Shown here one piece after another: positions 36,101 through 44,908 of a stretch of 64,000 bases of DNA. This DNA is from Bacteroidota bacterium (GTDB lineage: Bacteria > Bacteroidota > Bacteroidia > Chitinophagales > Chitinophagaceae). Position numbers and translations under genes: made by a program. The stretch spans positions 248,001 through 312,000 of the forward strand of contig JAFEAE010000023.1 in assembly GCA_018266575.1 (NCBI GenBank), given 5' to 3'. Each line of letters starts with the position of its first letter. The first letter of the stretch is position 1. A model generated the notes under the pieces. That model was not told the DNA's origin and did not search any database. It saw only the letters and a program-made list of their open reading frames with translations.

Positions 36101-36463
36101 TTTCTTTGCTTCCTTTTTAATACCGGTAGCGGTTACTACTACTTCATTAAGGTTTTTACTGTTGGTAATAACAACAATAGAAAGTGTGGCTTGTGAGCCC
36201 ACTGTTACTTCCTGTTTCTCTATACCTACACCAGTAATCACCAACACATCACCTTCTTTAGCTTTGATGGAAAACCTTCCATCGAGGCCAGAAGCTGTAC
36301 CGGTTCTTGAATTCTTGATTAAGATAGTTGCACCAGCAACTGGAGACTGGTCTGTTTTAGAGAGGACCTGGCCTGTAATTAGTTTTTGCGCATAACAGAC
36401 ATTTAACACTGTCAGGCAAACGATAACTAACAACAAGCGCATAGCATACACGATGCGTGTCAT
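33158..36463 (-). CDS. SusC/RagA-like TonB-dependent transporter
   Basis: Outer-membrane receptor of 1101 residues. A signal peptide of about 25 residues is followed by a carboxypeptidase-like domain (ITGQVLSKTDQSPVAGATIL), the TonB-box/plug start NLNEVVVTATGIKK, the SusC plug signature FVVDGVPI, and a 22-strand barrel ending in an aromatic residue (YGFNINFSF). With the SusD partner it imports large substrates using TonB energy. The start could also be the ATG at 36442, which leaves a more compact signal peptide. It is the first gene of the phosphonate directon; the 386-nt region upstream is gene-free. Confidence 0.95.
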   Translation of the reverse strand: MTRIVYAMRLLLVIVCLTVLNVCYAQKLITGQVLSKTDQSPVAGATILIKNSRTGTASGLDGRFSIKAKEGDVLVITGVGIEKQEVTVGSQATLSIVVITNSKNLNEVVVTATGIKKEAKKLGYAIQTIDASALTQAREADPINSLKGNSAGLAININQEIGHSPDVIIRGENDPNDRPMFVVDGVPITSDTYNINPDDIETFTILKGPNAAALYGFQGKNGAIIINTKKGTKDKRGFVVTLNSSTQFSKGFIALPKYNDEYGPGDNGKYAFGGGGSSPESYFGAGAVGVGVNDYDYDVWGPQFRGQLLPQYDGAYDPTQNYVTTFADGTTYTGHVAPTPWVNRGKDNLRKFIQTGLLSSNSISLASSTEKTDLRLSIGNTYQRGIVPNTQLNNGNFTASLTYRFTNKFNITSYFNYSRQSTPNVPDVDYGPNSIIYNIIIWGGADWAMKDMRDYWQPGYAGIQQKYAEYYRYNNPYFMSYEWLRGHYQNNEYGYLSFNYKLNDNIDFQFRPSMTAYDMFNSEKLPYSADVYGRELRQGDYREDRRSLFESNEDLQVRYHKNELLGFLDVAAVGGATARSQTFSSVFESTNYLNVPGIYSFSNSLNPITGSSFHSNMLVLSAYYSVDLGYKSFITGSVTGRVDKSSALPTNANSYFYPSFNLATVVSDYVQLPKVISFFKLRGSYAESKSGGTSPLFAPNVGSTPATNYGYTWYSPYGGPAYQFSQTYTLSPTYSNQNSAQYSNQTVSPTIFTAERKALEFGADIRFFNNKLGFDITRYHYKNTGIVNQGTSSSSGYSSYLTNGNVYTNDGWEVVATAHPITNPKGLSWTVVGNFATYIRKWVNNSNPNNYEYNGKRVDLVYGNAFVRTPDGKMVIDETSGVYTRISDLGSSAQKIYGHADPDWQWGLVNTFSYKEFSIRFQFDGLVGGVMEDYVRKKTLQGGRHIEAATGAFAVARPSDEANVAAYTGDGVNLSGPNGIQLDPLTGVITNYKELTATQNTTKSQVQPFVTRMASIPDLDIIKKTYVKLREVTLTYTLPQTIFGKKSFVQKATVSVVGRNLLYFFPSRYKDVDVDQYTQDSGSGLQTPTVRNYGFNINFSF

Positions 36464-36849
36464 AAGCAGTAGTTTTAAGTTATTAAAGAAAGAAATTTAA
36501 ATTAGTCCATTTTTCGGATACGTGAATTCTATTACCCCTTTTTTTTAAAAATTTTACGCAAACGGTTGCTTTGCTTTTTGGACGTTTTTCAACACAAAAG
36601 CAAAGCATTATGAGTAAAAAATAATATGCACATGAAACTCAAATAATGTAAATGCCACGCGAAAGTATTGGGGTTGTATGAAGCAAATCTTACCGCAATA
36701 TAAACTAATGGTTAACTCTAATGTGCTTTAGCCTCCGCCGTCCCCCCTCTTCTCTGAGGTAATAATTTCATCACATTTATCTCATAATTTGTTAATTACT
36801 GCTTAAAGATGAAGTAATACTATGTTGCGAGCTTTGAAAAACCTCGGTA
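36464..36849. other. 386-nt divergent regulatory region (susC / LpxH-like)
   Basis: No coding frame with family features. It must contain the promoters of susC (minus) and of the phosphoesterase gene (plus), but no clean TAnnTTTG box was found for either. AT-rich tracts surround a short GC-rich patch near 36731-36750. Nothing resembling the 11-nt PhoB-box-like repeats of the pst region was seen. Confidence 0.5.
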
Positions 36850-37686
36850 ATGGAAAAACGCTCTATCGATGTAGTAGTGCTCTCTGATGTTCACCTTGGT
36901 TCTTATGGCTGCAGGGCAAAAGAGCTGGTGAGCTACCTTAAAAGCATCTCCCCGAATATTCTAATTCTTAACGGGGATATTATTGACGGCTGGCAATTCA
37001 ACAAACATTTTTTTCCTTCTTCACACATGCAGGTGATCAAAGAAGTGATGCAGATGATCACCAAAGGCACACGTGTATTTTATATCACCGGCAATCATGA
37101 TGAAATGATGCGCAAATACAGTGATATACAGATGGGAAATTTTACACTCACAGATAAACTTGTTTTGGAAATTGATAATAAGGTTACGTGGATATTTCAC
37201 GGCGATGTATTTGATAATACCACTAAAAGCAGTGCAAAATTCCTGGCAAAACTCGGCAGCAAAGGATATAACCTGTTGATCCGCTTCAACCGCATGATCA
37301 ATTTCATTTTAAAATTATTCGGCCAGGAAAGGGTTTCCATTTCAAAAATGGTAATGGATGGCGTGAATAAAGCAGTAGCCAAGATCAATGATTTTGAAAT
37401 GATAGCCGCAGAACTGGCCATTGAAAAACAATACGACTATGTGATTTGCGGGCACATTCACAAACCCCAGAAAAAAATAGTAGAAAATAAAGATGGCAAA
37501 GTAGTGTACCTCAATTCAGGCGACTGGGTTGAACATTGCACTGCCCTTGAATACAGCCAGAACGAATGGACCATTTTTGAATACGATGAAAATAAATTAC
37601 CGGTTCAGGCTAACGCCGATGCACAACCGGAGTTGACCGTTGTTACCGATGAGATCAGTTTTTATATAAACTCATTAGCGATCTAA
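36850..37686 (+). CDS. LpxH-like calcineurin-type phosphoesterase
   Basis: Metallophosphoesterase of 278 residues in the UDP-2,3-diacylglucosamine diphosphatase family. Metal motifs are LSDVHLGS, LNGDIIDG, TGNHDE and CGHIHKP, in the standard order. It could hydrolyse UDP-diacylglucosamine in lipid A synthesis or a related pyrophosphate. It is followed 51 nt later by a glycosyltransferase, and this pairing suggests a shared envelope glycolipid pathway. Whether it is the true LpxH cannot be settled here. Confidence 0.8.
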   Translation: MEKRSIDVVVLSDVHLGSYGCRAKELVSYLKSISPNILILNGDIIDGWQFNKHFFPSSHMQVIKEVMQMITKGTRVFYITGNHDEMMRKYSDIQMGNFTLTDKLVLEIDNKVTWIFHGDVFDNTTKSSAKFLAKLGSKGYNLLIRFNRMINFILKLFGQERVSISKMVMDGVNKAVAKINDFEMIAAELAIEKQYDYVICGHIHKPQKKIVENKDGKVVYLNSGDWVEHCTALEYSQNEWTIFEYDENKLPVQANADAQPELTVVTDEISFYINSLAI

Positions 37687-37697
37687 ACAAAAGCTGC

Positions 37698-37723
37698 AAG
37701 GTTTTCAAAAACCTTACAGGTTT
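37698..37723. repeat. Degenerate copy of the AAGGTTTT palindrome
   Basis: AAGGTTTT-CA-AAAACCTT followed by ACAGGTTT lies in the spacer before the glycosyltransferase start. It is related to the perfect palindrome at 1434-1466. Confidence 0.65.
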
Positions 37724-37737
37724 AAAAATACTCGACC

Positions 37738-38775
37738 ATGAAAATATTTTATGCAGTACAGGCAACAGGCAACGGGCACATCAGCCGCGCCATGGAAATA
37801 CTTCCGTACTTAGAGCAATACGGAACTGTAGATATTTTTTTAAGTGGCGCAAACAGCACATTACCATTAAATGTGCCTGTAAAGTTCAGGAGTAAAGGTG
37901 TTTGTTTTTTTTATTCCAGCACAGGCGGCCTGAACTATATTGATACGCTAAAAGAATTCGCACCATTGCGTATAATTAAAGAAGCAAAGGAATTGCCGGT
38001 TGAAAAATATGATCTTGTGATCAACGATTTTGAATCTATCACATCTCTCGCGTGCCGTTTCAAAAAAATACCTTCGGTCAATTTCGGGCACCAGGCAAGT
38101 TTTCAGTCACACAAAGTTCCACGTCCGAAGAAAAAAGAATTGATCGGCGAATGGGTCTTGCGCAATTATGCAACGGCCTCTCAATACATCGGGCTTCATT
38201 TTAACAGCTATGATAATTTTATTTTGCCACCAGTGATCAAAAAAGAAATTACGCTTGCAGAACCCCAGGATAAAGGGCATATTACCGTTTATCTTCCTTC
38301 CTATTGCGATGAAGTGGTTTCAAAATATTTTATGCAGCTTAAAGATTTTCGTTTTGAAGTTTTTTCAAAAGAAGTTAAAGAAGTTGCACGGGTGAATAAT
38401 GTGACATTAATGCCTGTAAGCAAAAACGCTTTTAATAAAAGCATGATCAACTGTTCCGCAATCATTACCAGCGCAGGATTTGAAACGCCTGCAGAAGCTT
38501 TATTCCTCGGAAAAAAATTATTGGCGATTCCCATCAAAGGCCAATACGAACAATTATGCAATGCTGCAGCTTTAGAAAAAATGGGTGTTCCTTGTTTGAA
38601 TGAATTAGGAAAAAATTTCATCCCCGTGTTCAATAACTGGATGAATGAAAAAAAGAAGATTACTTTGCCCATCGATTTTTCTACTGAAGCGATCATCAAC
38701 TTTTTAATGCACCACTGTTCGGAGAACAAAAAATACGAAATGGATTTGTTATACCCGGAGCTTACTATTAATTAG
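37738..38775 (+). CDS. MurG-like (GT28-type) glycosyltransferase
   Basis: Cytoplasmic GT-B fold enzyme of 345 residues. The N-terminal glycine motif ATGNGHISRAMEILPYL resembles the donor-independent loop of MurG and related GT28 enzymes. A C-terminal nucleotide-sugar site is seen in ITSAGFETPAEALFLGKKLLAIPIKGQYEQ, where the acid-Gln motif is typical. It lies in an operon with the LpxH-like gene. Probable role: glycosylation of an envelope lipid; acceptor and sugar are unknown. Confidence 0.8.
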   Translation: MKIFYAVQATGNGHISRAMEILPYLEQYGTVDIFLSGANSTLPLNVPVKFRSKGVCFFYSSTGGLNYIDTLKEFAPLRIIKEAKELPVEKYDLVINDFESITSLACRFKKIPSVNFGHQASFQSHKVPRPKKKELIGEWVLRNYATASQYIGLHFNSYDNFILPPVIKKEITLAEPQDKGHITVYLPSYCDEVVSKYFMQLKDFRFEVFSKEVKEVARVNNVTLMPVSKNAFNKSMINCSAIITSAGFETPAEALFLGKKLLAIPIKGQYEQLCNAAALEKMGVPCLNELGKNFIPVFNNWMNEKKKITLPIDFSTEAIINFLMHHCSENKKYEMDLLYPELTIN

Positions 38776-38909
38776 TGAGGGGTGAATTGTGAATGGTCAA
38801 TTATCAATTGTGAAAGGTGAAACGGGAAACATCAGTTTGCTTCAGATTTCACATTTCACCACTCACGTTTCACGTATAAATCATTCACCACTCATCATTG
38901 CCCATTCAC

Positions 38910-38948
38910 AAAAAAAGCCACCGTCATGAAAATGAAGTGGCTACTGCA
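38910..38948 (-). terminator. Terminator at the 3' end of the peptide island (copy A)
   Basis: On the minus strand AGCCAC...GTGGCT form a stem with an inner TCAT/ATGA pair and a tetraloop, followed by seven T. It ends the minus-strand unit whose last gene is the HlyD adaptor. A copy differing at one base in 39 lies at 54122-54160. The rest of the 296-nt gap at 38776-39071 holds degenerate CAATTGTGAA repeats only. Confidence 0.85.
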
Positions 38949-39071
38949 GTATCCGAAATTTTTTCAATTACTTATTTGAAAAGCCTTACAATCTTAATTT
39001 GACTTTGTTTTACCTATTTCAAACAATATGATGATTTAACACCAGTTCAAAACCATTTGATTAGATTATCG

Positions 39072-40430
39072 TCATCGCTGAATACCTTTTAACACTGAGT
39101 AATAAAACCTTTGCAGCAATCTGAGATTCTTTGTAATAATCAATGCTTGTGATTTTAACCCGCTTCTGTATTGAATTTCTTTATTATGATTCGTTTTTAA
39201 TCCTTTCTGCAATTCAATATTTGCCAGAAACCCGCTATCTGAGGGTATTTGTGAAATGTAACTCAATTTACCTTCAACCTGGCCGAATTCTGCATAAGGA
39301 TAAGCATCAAACCGTAATTGTACTTTTTGGCCTGTATCAATTTTGCCAAAATTATTTTGAGGTAGAGTTACTTGCGCAAAGTATCTGCTATCCGAAGGAT
39401 TTACATATCCGATTATTTTGTTGGCCTGTATAAATTGATTTACCTGCAAAGGAATTAAAAAGGCAATCTTACCGGTAGTAGCTGCTTTAATAATAAATTT
39501 TTTTTCCCAATCATCTGCCATACTTTTTAAAGTTTGCAGAGCCTGTAGAAAAATTATTTTTTGTTGAGAAATAGTATGTTCAAGTTCGTCAATTTCTTTT
39601 TGTTTGCCCACTTGTTGATTTTCGTTCGTAAGTAAAGAAACATTAAGCTGAGGGACGCTCATCTGTTTACCAATCAGTTTGCTTTTTTCGTCCCGCATAT
39701 CCTGTCGAGAAATGACTTTCTCTTTAAATAATGTATCGTTCGCTTCAAAATTTTCCTGAGTCAATGATAAATCATCTGCAGTCATCTTTTTTTGTTCAAT
39801 CAGGTTTTCGTGCATTGATTTCAAGAAATTATAATCTTCAAAAAGTGCGTGTTTCTTTTTGTAATAATATCCATTAACGAGATAATCATTGAATTGCTGC
39901 CATGCGGTAATAAATTGCTGATATGGAGATTGCAGTTCTCCCAAATGATGAAAAGGCTTGTCAAATAATTTCGAAACCTGATCTGTTTTGTTGATTGATA
40001 TAAAATTTATGCTTTTTTCCAAAATTTCTGACAAAAGGACCACTTCTCCATGACTTGCTGTACTTTCGATCCAACCTATCACTTGCGCACTATCAACTTT
40101 TTCATCGTTGCTAACAAATAATCTTATCAATTTACCTTGCTGAAGAGGCACTATTTCTTTCGGTGCATTTGCTGAGGTGAGTATGGCATTTGCCTGGATA
40201 ATATCCGGATATTTAATAAACCATGTTGCGGCAAACAGAATTAAAAACACAACTAAAAAAATAAGTAATGCCCATCTCGAAGTAAAACTTTGCTTTTGCA
40301 AAATAATATCCTGAACGGATTCTGACCGCAACTTTAGTTTTTGTAAAGCTGGCGTAGTTTTTATTATATCATCCATTTCAATCGATTTTGGAAAGCCCTT
40401 ATGTTGTTGTTCAGGAAAATTTAATGGCAT
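39072..40430 (-). CDS. HlyD-family periplasmic adaptor of the peptide exporter
   Basis: Membrane-fusion protein of 452 residues. A cytoplasmic N-terminus is followed by a single transmembrane helix (WALLIFLVVFLILFAATWF, about 54-72), a biotinyl-like strand pair, a long coiled-coil hairpin (about 190-310) and a C-terminal beta domain with GQKVQLRFDAYPYAEFG. It couples the C39 ABC exporter, 6 nt upstream, to an outer-membrane channel. No TolC gene lies in the island. It is the last gene before terminator copy A. Confidence 0.88.
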   Translation of the reverse strand: MPLNFPEQQHKGFPKSIEMDDIIKTTPALQKLKLRSESVQDIILQKQSFTSRWALLIFLVVFLILFAATWFIKYPDIIQANAILTSANAPKEIVPLQQGKLIRLFVSNDEKVDSAQVIGWIESTASHGEVVLLSEILEKSINFISINKTDQVSKLFDKPFHHLGELQSPYQQFITAWQQFNDYLVNGYYYKKKHALFEDYNFLKSMHENLIEQKKMTADDLSLTQENFEANDTLFKEKVISRQDMRDEKSKLIGKQMSVPQLNVSLLTNENQQVGKQKEIDELEHTISQQKIIFLQALQTLKSMADDWEKKFIIKAATTGKIAFLIPLQVNQFIQANKIIGYVNPSDSRYFAQVTLPQNNFGKIDTGQKVQLRFDAYPYAEFGQVEGKLSYISQIPSDSGFLANIELQKGLKTNHNKEIQYRSGLKSQALIITKNLRLLQRFYYSVLKGIQR

Positions 40431-40436
40431 AACATT

Positions 40437-42659
40437 TTAGTCTCCTAATTCTAGTTGATTTTGCACCAACTCGAAATAATTTCCTTTGTTTGCTGATAGC
40501 TGAAGATGTGTTCCCTCTTCAACAATCTTTCCTTTATTTAATACAATTATTTTATCCGCATTTTTCACAGTGCTTAAGCGATGTGCAACTATTATTACTG
40601 TTCTCCCTCTAAAAAAATCCTTCAAATTTTCGACTATTGCTTTTTCATTGTTTGCATCGAGAGAGTTAGTTGCTTCATCAAAAAATAAATACATCGGGTT
40701 TTTATATATAGCTCGTGCAATTAACAATCGTTGCTTTTGCCCCTGGCTAATGCCCACTCCATTTGCTCCAAGTTGAGAATGGAATCCATTAGGCATTGTG
40801 TCAATAAATGATAAAATATTCGCGATTTTGCACGAAGTGATGAGCTTTTCGTAATCCAGGGTTTCTTCGCCAACAGCTATATTGCAGGCAATTGAATCAT
40901 TGAATATAAAGCCATCTTGCATTACAGCCCCACATTGTTTACGCCAAAAAGAAGGAGAAATATGTTTGAAATTAGTTTCTCCTATTTTAATATCCCCGCT
41001 ATAATAATCATAAAATTTCAGTAACAATTTTAACAATGTAGTTTTACCACTACCGCTAACACCGACAATAGCTGTTACTTTTCCTTGAGGAATATGTAAA
41101 TGAATATTATCCAGTACCGGTTCGTTGCCTGCTCCCGGATAAGCGAATGATACATTTGAAAATTCAATACTTTTATTTTCCGGCAAATGATTGATATATG
41201 GTTTATTCCTATCCTCTTCGTCTTTTATTTCATGAATCTCATTAAGCCGTTCCATACTGATTTTGGCGTCTTGTGCAGTTTGCATAAAGCCAATAAACTG
41301 CTCAATAGGACTGCTTAACTGTCCAATGATATATTGTACAGCAAGCATAGCCCCAAAAGTCAGATCTCCCTGTATCACCAGCCGTGCAACTATAAATGTT
41401 ATCAATAAATCTTTCCCCTGATTGATCAATAAAGCACCCGCTTGCTGGAACTGACTATAGTTTAAACTTTTAAGCTGCAATTTTGATATGCCAACCTGAA
41501 TGTTTTCCCACTCCCATCTTTTCAATTGTTCTGCACTATTCAGACGTATCTCCTGCATTCCTTGCACCATTTGTAGTGTAGCAGTATTTTCTTTTGCTGA
41601 AATATGAAATATCTGATAATTTAATTTTCTGCGTATAACCAAAAAGAAACGGATCCATAAAAAATACAAAATGCTTCCAATAGCAAATACAAAAAAAAGC
41701 TGCAGATTATATTGAATTAACACAAATGCAAAAACAACAAAATTAAAAACTGAAAATAAAGTGCTCAATGCTGAGCCGGTTAAAAAACTCTGAATTTGCT
41801 TGTTATCTCCGATGCGTTGTAGCGTATCGCCTGTATGATGGGTGTCAAAATAAGAAAGAGGCAATCGGGTAAGTTTGATCCAGAAATCAGATAAAATGGA
41901 AAGGTTGATGATAATTGAAATTCCCATTAATAACCGGGTGCGGATAAAATCTACTACCGAGCGGCTGAAAACAAGCATTAGTTGAGCTATCAGAATAATA
42001 GTAACATATTGCAGGTTCTGTGTATTGATGCCTGTATCAACAATACTTTGCGTCAGATATGGAAAAAACAATTGCAACAGTGAAGTAATAATAAGCGCAA
42101 TAAACACCTGCATTATTTTCCAGCGGCTTTGTTGCAAATATTGCAGCACCAATTGCCAGTTTAACTTTTTTTCCTTTTCACTACTGGCTTCAAAAAAATC
42201 GGGGGTTGGCTCCAACAATAACGCAGTACCCACAGATTCCCCTTCGTTGTTTGCAGAACTTATCCAATGATCGAGAAATTCTGCTTTATTATACCCGATT
42301 ATTTGTTTGGATGGATCAGCAACCTGCAATTTATTTTTTCTTTTCCATTTCGAGTGGGGCATTAATACTACAAAATGGCTTTGATCCCAATGTAGTATAC
42401 ATGGGAGTTGTGCATCCCGGACTAACTGTTGAAAAGTGATTTTAACCCCTCTTGTCCTGAACCCCATTTTCTCAGCAGCTTCACTGATACCTAACATAGA
42501 AACTCCGGCTTTACCAAAACCTGCCACTTGCCTGATGCTATCTGCATTATAATGTTTGCCATAATATTTAGCTATCATACGCAAACAAGTTGGGCCGCAG
42601 TCCATCGCATTTAGCTGCTTGTAGAAAACAAAATCTCCTGGGCTTTTAATGGTCGTCAC
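40437..42659 (-). CDS. C39-peptidase-containing ABC transporter (double-glycine leader processing)
   Basis: Bacteriocin-type exporter of 740 residues that cleaves leaders after Gly-Gly and exports the core. The N-terminal C39 domain (1-150) has catalytic Cys21 in AMDCGPTCL, His95 in SHFVVL and Asp115 in VADPSK. Six membrane helices follow at about 165-460. The ATPase has Walker A GVSGSGKTT, signature ISQGQKQR and Walker B YLFFDEATNSLD. It should process the three precursors of the island at residue 28. Overlap is absent; the HlyD gene follows after 6 nt. Confidence 0.95.
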   Translation of the reverse strand: MTTIKSPGDFVFYKQLNAMDCGPTCLRMIAKYYGKHYNADSIRQVAGFGKAGVSMLGISEAAEKMGFRTRGVKITFQQLVRDAQLPCILHWDQSHFVVLMPHSKWKRKNKLQVADPSKQIIGYNKAEFLDHWISSANNEGESVGTALLLEPTPDFFEASSEKEKKLNWQLVLQYLQQSRWKIMQVFIALIITSLLQLFFPYLTQSIVDTGINTQNLQYVTIILIAQLMLVFSRSVVDFIRTRLLMGISIIINLSILSDFWIKLTRLPLSYFDTHHTGDTLQRIGDNKQIQSFLTGSALSTLFSVFNFVVFAFVLIQYNLQLFFVFAIGSILYFLWIRFFLVIRRKLNYQIFHISAKENTATLQMVQGMQEIRLNSAEQLKRWEWENIQVGISKLQLKSLNYSQFQQAGALLINQGKDLLITFIVARLVIQGDLTFGAMLAVQYIIGQLSSPIEQFIGFMQTAQDAKISMERLNEIHEIKDEEDRNKPYINHLPENKSIEFSNVSFAYPGAGNEPVLDNIHLHIPQGKVTAIVGVSGSGKTTLLKLLLKFYDYYSGDIKIGETNFKHISPSFWRKQCGAVMQDGFIFNDSIACNIAVGEETLDYEKLITSCKIANILSFIDTMPNGFHSQLGANGVGISQGQKQRLLIARAIYKNPMYLFFDEATNSLDANNEKAIVENLKDFFRGRTVIIVAHRLSTVKNADKIIVLNKGKIVEEGTHLQLSANKGNYFELVQNQLELGD

Positions 42660-42763
42660 GTTTTATAGTTTTTCACAGAAACTATCAATAAGTCATGTGT
42701 GAGATACGGGATTAGGCTATTATTAATCTTGAATTTTAAAAATTCTAAAACCCTTAATTAGCA

Positions 42764-44296
42764 TTATTCATTTAGATAGCGATTAATTTCCTTTTTAAAT
42801 TCTTCTTTTGCTTGTGGATAAGGCATTGCCATATTTAATATTTTACCTGATTTTGAAAGCAAAATGTACCTGGGGATTGCGCTAATCATTAGTCTTCTAA
42901 AAAAAATATTATCAAAACCGCTTTTAGCATGCAGTTGAAGAACGCATTTATTTTTCTCATTTGATTTTGACAACCAATCATCCCATTTATTCAAAAATTG
43001 ATCTGCCGAAAGCGAAATAAATTGTACCCGATTATCATATTCACATGCCAGGGAGTCCCATTGCGGCATTTGTTGCCGGCATGGAGCACACCATGTTGCC
43101 CAACAATCAATTACTATTAAATCCCGGTTAAATACATTTTTCAAGATAACATCATTATGCGCATCGTCTTCAAAGCGAATATTCAATACATCTTCTTCAG
43201 ATAATGTGGCAGAACCTGTAACAACATTATATAGAGAATCAACAAATTCGTTTATGCCAATAGAAGATATTTTATGGTCGTAGTGCTTATATGCAAATAA
43301 AAAAATGTCTTTTTTATTCATTGCGCTTGCTCTGAACATAAACCATGCTATAGCATAGCACTGAGATTGTCTTTTCAGTTCCTTTTTACAAAATTGAACT
43401 TCATTTATAAAATAACTGCTATCAGGTGAGGTCTTGTCTTTTAAAGAAAAACCTCGGACCATAATATTGACATAATCAATCACAACAGTACGAAACCATG
43501 TAACATTTTCAAACAGATCTGATCCTGTTAAGTTATTTTTTATATTATCAATCGTATCCTTCATGGCTTGCGGGTATTTATCCCTGAGGTCGAAGTCGTA
43601 ATAGATTGGGTCAAGCAAATCATGATAGTAGCGATATTGAATTTCTTTAAGCGCATAATATTTAATTTTGGGTGGCATATAAAAATGGCGGATAAAATAA
43701 TTATAAAAGTTTATTCTATCCGTATATATTTTATTAATTGCTAAAAGATATTTTTCAAGATCATACCCAAACATTTTAAATGAATAATAATAGTCAGCTT
43801 TTACATCTCCGTGCAAATAAGCAAGGCTGTCAAAAAAACCCATATATTTAAACCGCTCGGGATATTTGATTTTATAAAACCATGGGCTGGTTATAGAATC
43901 ATTCAGGTATAAAAGTTTTTTTTTGACAGTATATATCCGGTCTAAAATCAATACAATAGTATCTTTACTCATCGATCGGTCTAGAAATACTTCATGCCCG
44001 GCAAGGTCATTAATAAAATAAATGCCATCTCGTTTCAAATCGTATTCAAATACCACTATTTCTTTTCCAGGCTTATCATATAAGACATTTTTTTTGAATG
44101 GTACCTGTCGCCTACAGTTCACATCCAATATATCCCATCCATTATTTATTATAGCAAATAAATAATCACTTTCTCTATGCCTATTATATGAGCTGTCTTT
44201 ATTAATTATGTATTTAATAAATATTGAATTGGCTGAAACATTTTCAGCTATGGCTATGGATATTAACCAGAGCAGAAAAAAAAATATCTTTTTCAT
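42764..44296 (-). CDS. TlpA-like thioredoxin, partner of precursor 1
   Basis: Exported thioredoxin-fold protein of 510 residues. The start at 44296 (MKKIFFFLLWLISIAIAENVSA) gives a signal peptide; a longer frame from 44392 overlaps precursor 1 and is rejected. A large N-terminal part without recognised domain precedes a C-terminal TlpA/ResA domain with CWATWCAPC and the cis-proline loop AIPRYIL. Such proteins reduce, form or shuffle disulfides in the periplasm. It directly follows precursor 1 and its stem-loop. Confidence 0.85.
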   Translation of the reverse strand: MKKIFFFLLWLISIAIAENVSANSIFIKYIINKDSSYNRHRESDYLFAIINNGWDILDVNCRRQVPFKKNVLYDKPGKEIVVFEYDLKRDGIYFINDLAGHEVFLDRSMSKDTIVLILDRIYTVKKKLLYLNDSITSPWFYKIKYPERFKYMGFFDSLAYLHGDVKADYYYSFKMFGYDLEKYLLAINKIYTDRINFYNYFIRHFYMPPKIKYYALKEIQYRYYHDLLDPIYYDFDLRDKYPQAMKDTIDNIKNNLTGSDLFENVTWFRTVVIDYVNIMVRGFSLKDKTSPDSSYFINEVQFCKKELKRQSQCYAIAWFMFRASAMNKKDIFLFAYKHYDHKISSIGINEFVDSLYNVVTGSATLSEEDVLNIRFEDDAHNDVILKNVFNRDLIVIDCWATWCAPCRQQMPQWDSLACEYDNRVQFISLSADQFLNKWDDWLSKSNEKNKCVLQLHAKSGFDNIFFRRLMISAIPRYILLSKSGKILNMAMPYPQAKEEFKKEINRYLNE

Positions 44297-44330
44297 CAGT
44301 AAAAATTTTTTTATAAATCTCCCGGAGATA

Positions 44331-44356
44331 AGGAGCTTACAAATTTGCAAGCTCCT
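44331..44356 (-). terminator. Stem-loop after precursor 1
   Basis: AGGAGCTT/AAGCTCCT arms with an inner CAAA/TTTG pair, starting 11 nt after the precursor stop. There is no U tract, so it is more likely an mRNA stabiliser or attenuator than a full terminator. The other two precursors have stem-loops at the same place. Confidence 0.6.
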
Positions 44357-44366
44357 ATGCTGCTTT

Positions 44367-44648
44367 TTAATCGGCACCTGGGCAATCAACATCAGTACAA
44401 CATGTACCCAGTATCATACATACCGAATCGGCATGATTCTGGGCTTGATTAGCGGCATCTGGATTGTCAGAGTTATACATAATCACTGGCCAAGTACCAC
44501 ATGTGCCAAAAAAGGAACAAAAACCTAATCCATAAGTACCACCGCTACCCCCACTCCCACTATCCCCACCCAACACGTTTTTTAGTTGCTCCCTGGTAAG
44601 CACTTCTGTTACTCCTAATTCAAGCGCTTTCAATTTTAGTTTTTTCAT
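44367..44648 (-). CDS. Double-glycine peptide precursor 1 (6 core Cys)
   Basis: A 93-residue ribosomal peptide precursor. The 28-residue leader MKKLKLKALELGVTEVLTRE continues with QLKNVLGG, the C39 cleavage motif. The 65-residue core starts with a Gly/Ser spacer (DSGSGGSGG) and has six cysteines (FCS, TCG, VCM, TCC, DCP), with Gly, Asn and acidic residues between. It is the precursor nearest the exporter genes and lies 54 nt downstream of the operator-like element at 44702-44741. The even cysteine count suits three disulfides. Confidence 0.9.
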   Translation of the reverse strand: MKKLKLKALELGVTEVLTREQLKNVLGGDSGSGGSGGTYGLGFCSFFGTCGTWPVIMYNSDNPDAANQAQNHADSVCMILGTCCTDVDCPGAD

Positions 44649-44701
44649 TGCTTTGAGATTTTAATGATTAAGAAATCTTTTGTGATACAAAGTTCAAAGA
44701 G

Positions 44702-44741
44702 TTCAGTCCATTATAAGTGGACTGAAGAATTTTATATGTTT
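44702..44741 (-). promoter_or_regulatory. Operator/promoter-like element (copy 1)
   Basis: Contains an inverted repeat TTCAGTCCA-TTATAAG-TGGACTGAA followed on the plus strand by TTTATATGTTT. The same 40-nt element (35 of 40 identical) lies before the VKOR-DsbA gene at 53424-53463. It is a likely binding site for the island's HTH regulator. The surrounding 260-nt gap (44649-44908) shows no gene. Confidence 0.7.
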
Positions 44742-44908
44742 ACTATTAAACTGTTGTTGGGAAGGTTGTATTAGCACAATCAAGTAGGTTATTTTTTCTA
44801 ATTCCGCGTTTTTTAGAATTTGAAAGTTGATTACATAACACCTGATCGTATTTAGTTATTTGCAGAAAATAAATTTTCCGGGAATTTTATTATTATTCAA
44901 TATTGAAA

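Noticed and set aside
44297..44392. Longer start for the TlpA-like protein at 44392
   Set aside because: It overlaps the end of precursor 1 and the stem-loop, and it puts 32 polar residues before an obvious signal peptide.
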